Source: Prochlorococcus sp. AG-409-K04
GTDB taxonomy: Bacteria; Cyanobacteriota; Cyanobacteriia; PCC-6307; Cyanobiaceae
Length of the DNA: 64,000 nt
Direction: 5' to 3'
Assembly: GCA_003215555.1 (NCBI GenBank)
Contig: QCKE01000005.1
Span: forward strand, 21,054 to 85,053
In this document: piece after piece, positions 62,745 through 64,000 of the stretch
Layout: every line of letters starts with the position of its first letter
Position numbering within the stretch: the first letter of the stretch is position 1
The notes under the pieces: model-generated
Database searches by the model: none
Told to the model about the DNA's origin: nothing
Seen by the model: only the letters and a program-made list of their open reading frames with translations
Program-made: the position numbers and the translations under genes

Positions 62745-63356
62745 ATGAGTAATACTTCCTCTATTGCTTTTGGTATAGGGATCGTAATGGCATCTCTAAC
62801 ATTAATAAATGGAATTTCTATTACTGAGGTCTCACCTAGCCTGCAAAGAGCAGAAATTATATCAGCGTTATCTTCAATATCTATAATATTAATAGGATTT
62901 TTATCTCAAATTAATCAAAAAAGGACAATAGAAAAATCAAATATATCTGGCGAACAATCGTTTTTACTCGATGAGAACCTGGAGCAAGATGTAAAAAGTG
63001 AACTAGCTTGGGGATCGCAAATGATATTGACTGCAACAGCTTCAGCTACTATTTTAATTTACTTACATGATAACACTATTCTAAAAAGAGGTATTATCAG
63101 CGATAAAACATTTATTCCAGGTAAAATATGTTTTTCTGCTAGGGATAAGAAAAGGTATATTTCCTTAGTTAGCACTAAATTCTACCCTGGAAAAAATGAA
63201 TTTGATAGTATATTATTAGATCTACCTTCGGTAATTATATTTCCATTATCTTCAAAAGGTTGGCTGATTGTGGGAGGTTGGTCTGAAAGATGTTATAAGA
63301 AATCAGATGAGATTTGGATTGAGGGTTGGAGTAAGAAAATTGACTCTATTTTATAA
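62745..63356 (+). CDS. CCB-type cofactor assembly protein of cytochrome b6f
   Basis: This is a 203-residue protein with two N-terminal membrane segments (at about residues 6-22 and 38-56) and a soluble domain. The stretch SELAWGSQMILTATASATILIY, and the ending SKGWLIVGGWSERCYKKSDEIW, match the cyanobacterial/plastid CCB2/CCB4-like family. These help attach heme ci to cytochrome b6. The ATG at 62745 is chosen over a TTG two codons earlier. Whether it is the CCB2 or CCB4 form is uncertain. Confidence 0.75.
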   Translation: MSNTSSIAFGIGIVMASLTLINGISITEVSPSLQRAEIISALSSISIILIGFLSQINQKRTIEKSNISGEQSFLLDENLEQDVKSELAWGSQMILTATASATILIYLHDNTILKRGIISDKTFIPGKICFSARDKKRYISLVSTKFYPGKNEFDSILLDLPSVIIFPLSSKGWLIVGGWSERCYKKSDEIWIEGWSKKIDSIL

Positions 63357-63361
63357 ATAAA

Positions 63362-64000
63362 TTAAAATATTTGAATTTTTGTTTTAACTTTATTACTAGG
63401 AGACGTAAACCTTAGTCTATTAATATTTCCGTCCCAAACTGCTGTGCCTGCTTCTATTGTTATACTACTACTACTTTGAATATCATTATAAATATAGTTC
63501 TTAATTCCGCTAAAGGTTATGGTATTATTTCTAAGGTCATATGTTGCTTTGTTTGCTGAAAATGATGATCCATGAATATAAGATTTAATACCTCCTTCCA
63601 TATATACTTTTTTATCATTTTTTTTCCATGTTATCTTTTCTGTTTCTAATTCAAAGTTTAGATTTTGAATAGATTTCATATTTACTTTTTCATCTAGTTG
63701 TATGATTTCTCCATTGTTTATAATAGAGGCTGACTTTGCTTTTATATGATAATAAGGTAAATTGGATTGATAGAGAATAATTAGAGGATCAATAGCTTTA
63801 ACCATCTTCGAACTTTCCGTTATATAGGCTTTGTTTGTTATGAATTTAAAAAGTTTATTGCCTTTATAATCAACCTGATCAAGATTTATATTATTAAATT
63901 TAAAAGAAGGATTTTCTGAAACTATAGTTTCTTTTTGCGAACAACCAAGTATTATGACGAAATAAAATATTAACTGTATAGTTCTAAATTTACTAATTAA
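63362..64000 (-). CDS. lptC: LptC-like LPS-export lipoprotein, N-terminus cut by window edge
   Basis: This is at least 212 residues. The reading frame continues through the right edge, so the true start is outside. Near the visible N-terminus is a hydrophobic run ending in the lipobox-like ILGCS, followed by a polar linker. The beta-rich LptC/OstA-like domain comes next (YHIKAKSASIINNG, KVYMEGGIKSYIHGSSFSANKATYD). LptC bridges the inner-membrane Lpt transporter to LptA in lipopolysaccharide export. A start at the internal ATG (63805) would remove the lipobox and is rejected. It is convergent with the CCB gene. Confidence 0.75.
   Translation of the reverse strand, partial: LISKFRTIQLIFYFVIILGCSQKETIVSENPSFKFNNINLDQVDYKGNKLFKFITNKAYITESSKMVKAIDPLIILYQSNLPYYHIKAKSASIINNGEIIQLDEKVNMKSIQNLNFELETEKITWKKNDKKVYMEGGIKSYIHGSSFSANKATYDLRNNTITFSGIKNYIYNDIQSSSSITIEAGTAVWDGNINRLRFTSPSNKVKTKIQIF

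Noticed and set aside
63362..63805. LptC-like protein as a complete 147-aa gene
   Set aside because: The same frame is open to the window edge and encodes a lipobox (ILGCS) upstream, so the gene is longer and cut by the window.

Overview
The window is 64 kb of A+T-rich, densely coded cyanobacterial chromosome. Diagnostic genes include the oxidative chlorophyll cyclase acsF, psb30, a Psb32-type TPM protein, sipA, a CCB-type b6f assembly factor, Ycf20, a phytyl-phosphate kinase homologue, a FdC2-like ferredoxin, and 6S RNA directly behind purK. Compact genes, short overlaps, picocyanobacterial hypotheticals and low GC point to Prochlorococcus (inference; the clade cannot be fixed from this window). 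Both ends cut genes: an alanine-glyoxylate aminotransferase lacks its N-terminus at the left edge, and an LptC-like lipoprotein lacks its extreme N-terminus at the right edge.

Layout. 0-12 kb is ordinary core: tadA, a PLP decarboxylase, a DUF697 GTPase-lspA-bioY minus-strand operon, sipA-prfC-CPP1-like on the plus strand, hslO with an ABC ATPase, DUF3531-rsmE, and a VTE6-like kinase. 11.7-15.6 kb is a phosphonate/phosphite-type ABC cassette (phnD-phnC-fused phnE) ending in a small GDSL hydrolase. 15.6-27.4 kb is housekeeping: an aspartate aminotransferase, a UDG-ispG-ctpA run, nadA, a metallophosphoesterase, psb32, MidA-like, aroB, purK and 6S RNA.

27.6-37.1 kb is the accessory part. It holds a carbamoyltransferase with a diiron ferritin-like protein and a DUF5989-like micropeptide, a divergent SGNH hydrolase, a secreted peptide with nine identical Gly codons, a TPR lipoprotein and two DoxX paralogues. 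It also holds a probable small RNA with terminator, a TIGR02450 protein, several very small proteins, a 21-bp inverted repeat, and a cluster of DnaA-box-like sites just downstream of mfd.

37.1-64 kb is mostly core again: mfd, terC, fmt, tldD/pmbA, ferredoxin, acsF, ubiX, an RNase II-like protein, twin half-size Gdt1 genes, psb30, recJ, ycf20, rpmF, an FtsH-like protein, peroxiredoxin, tRNA-Met, trmL, cobU, CCB and lptC. Two proteins here keep their fold signatures but have lost catalytic residues. The FtsH-like ATPase has no HExxH zinc site. The RNase II/Zam-like protein has no recognisable RNB aspartate cluster.

The most interesting leads are the DnaA-box cluster away from any dnaA/dnaN, the pseudo-FtsH paired with an unknown membrane protein, the degenerate RNB protein, the carbamoyltransferase/diiron/SGNH module, and the Gly-tract secreted peptide.
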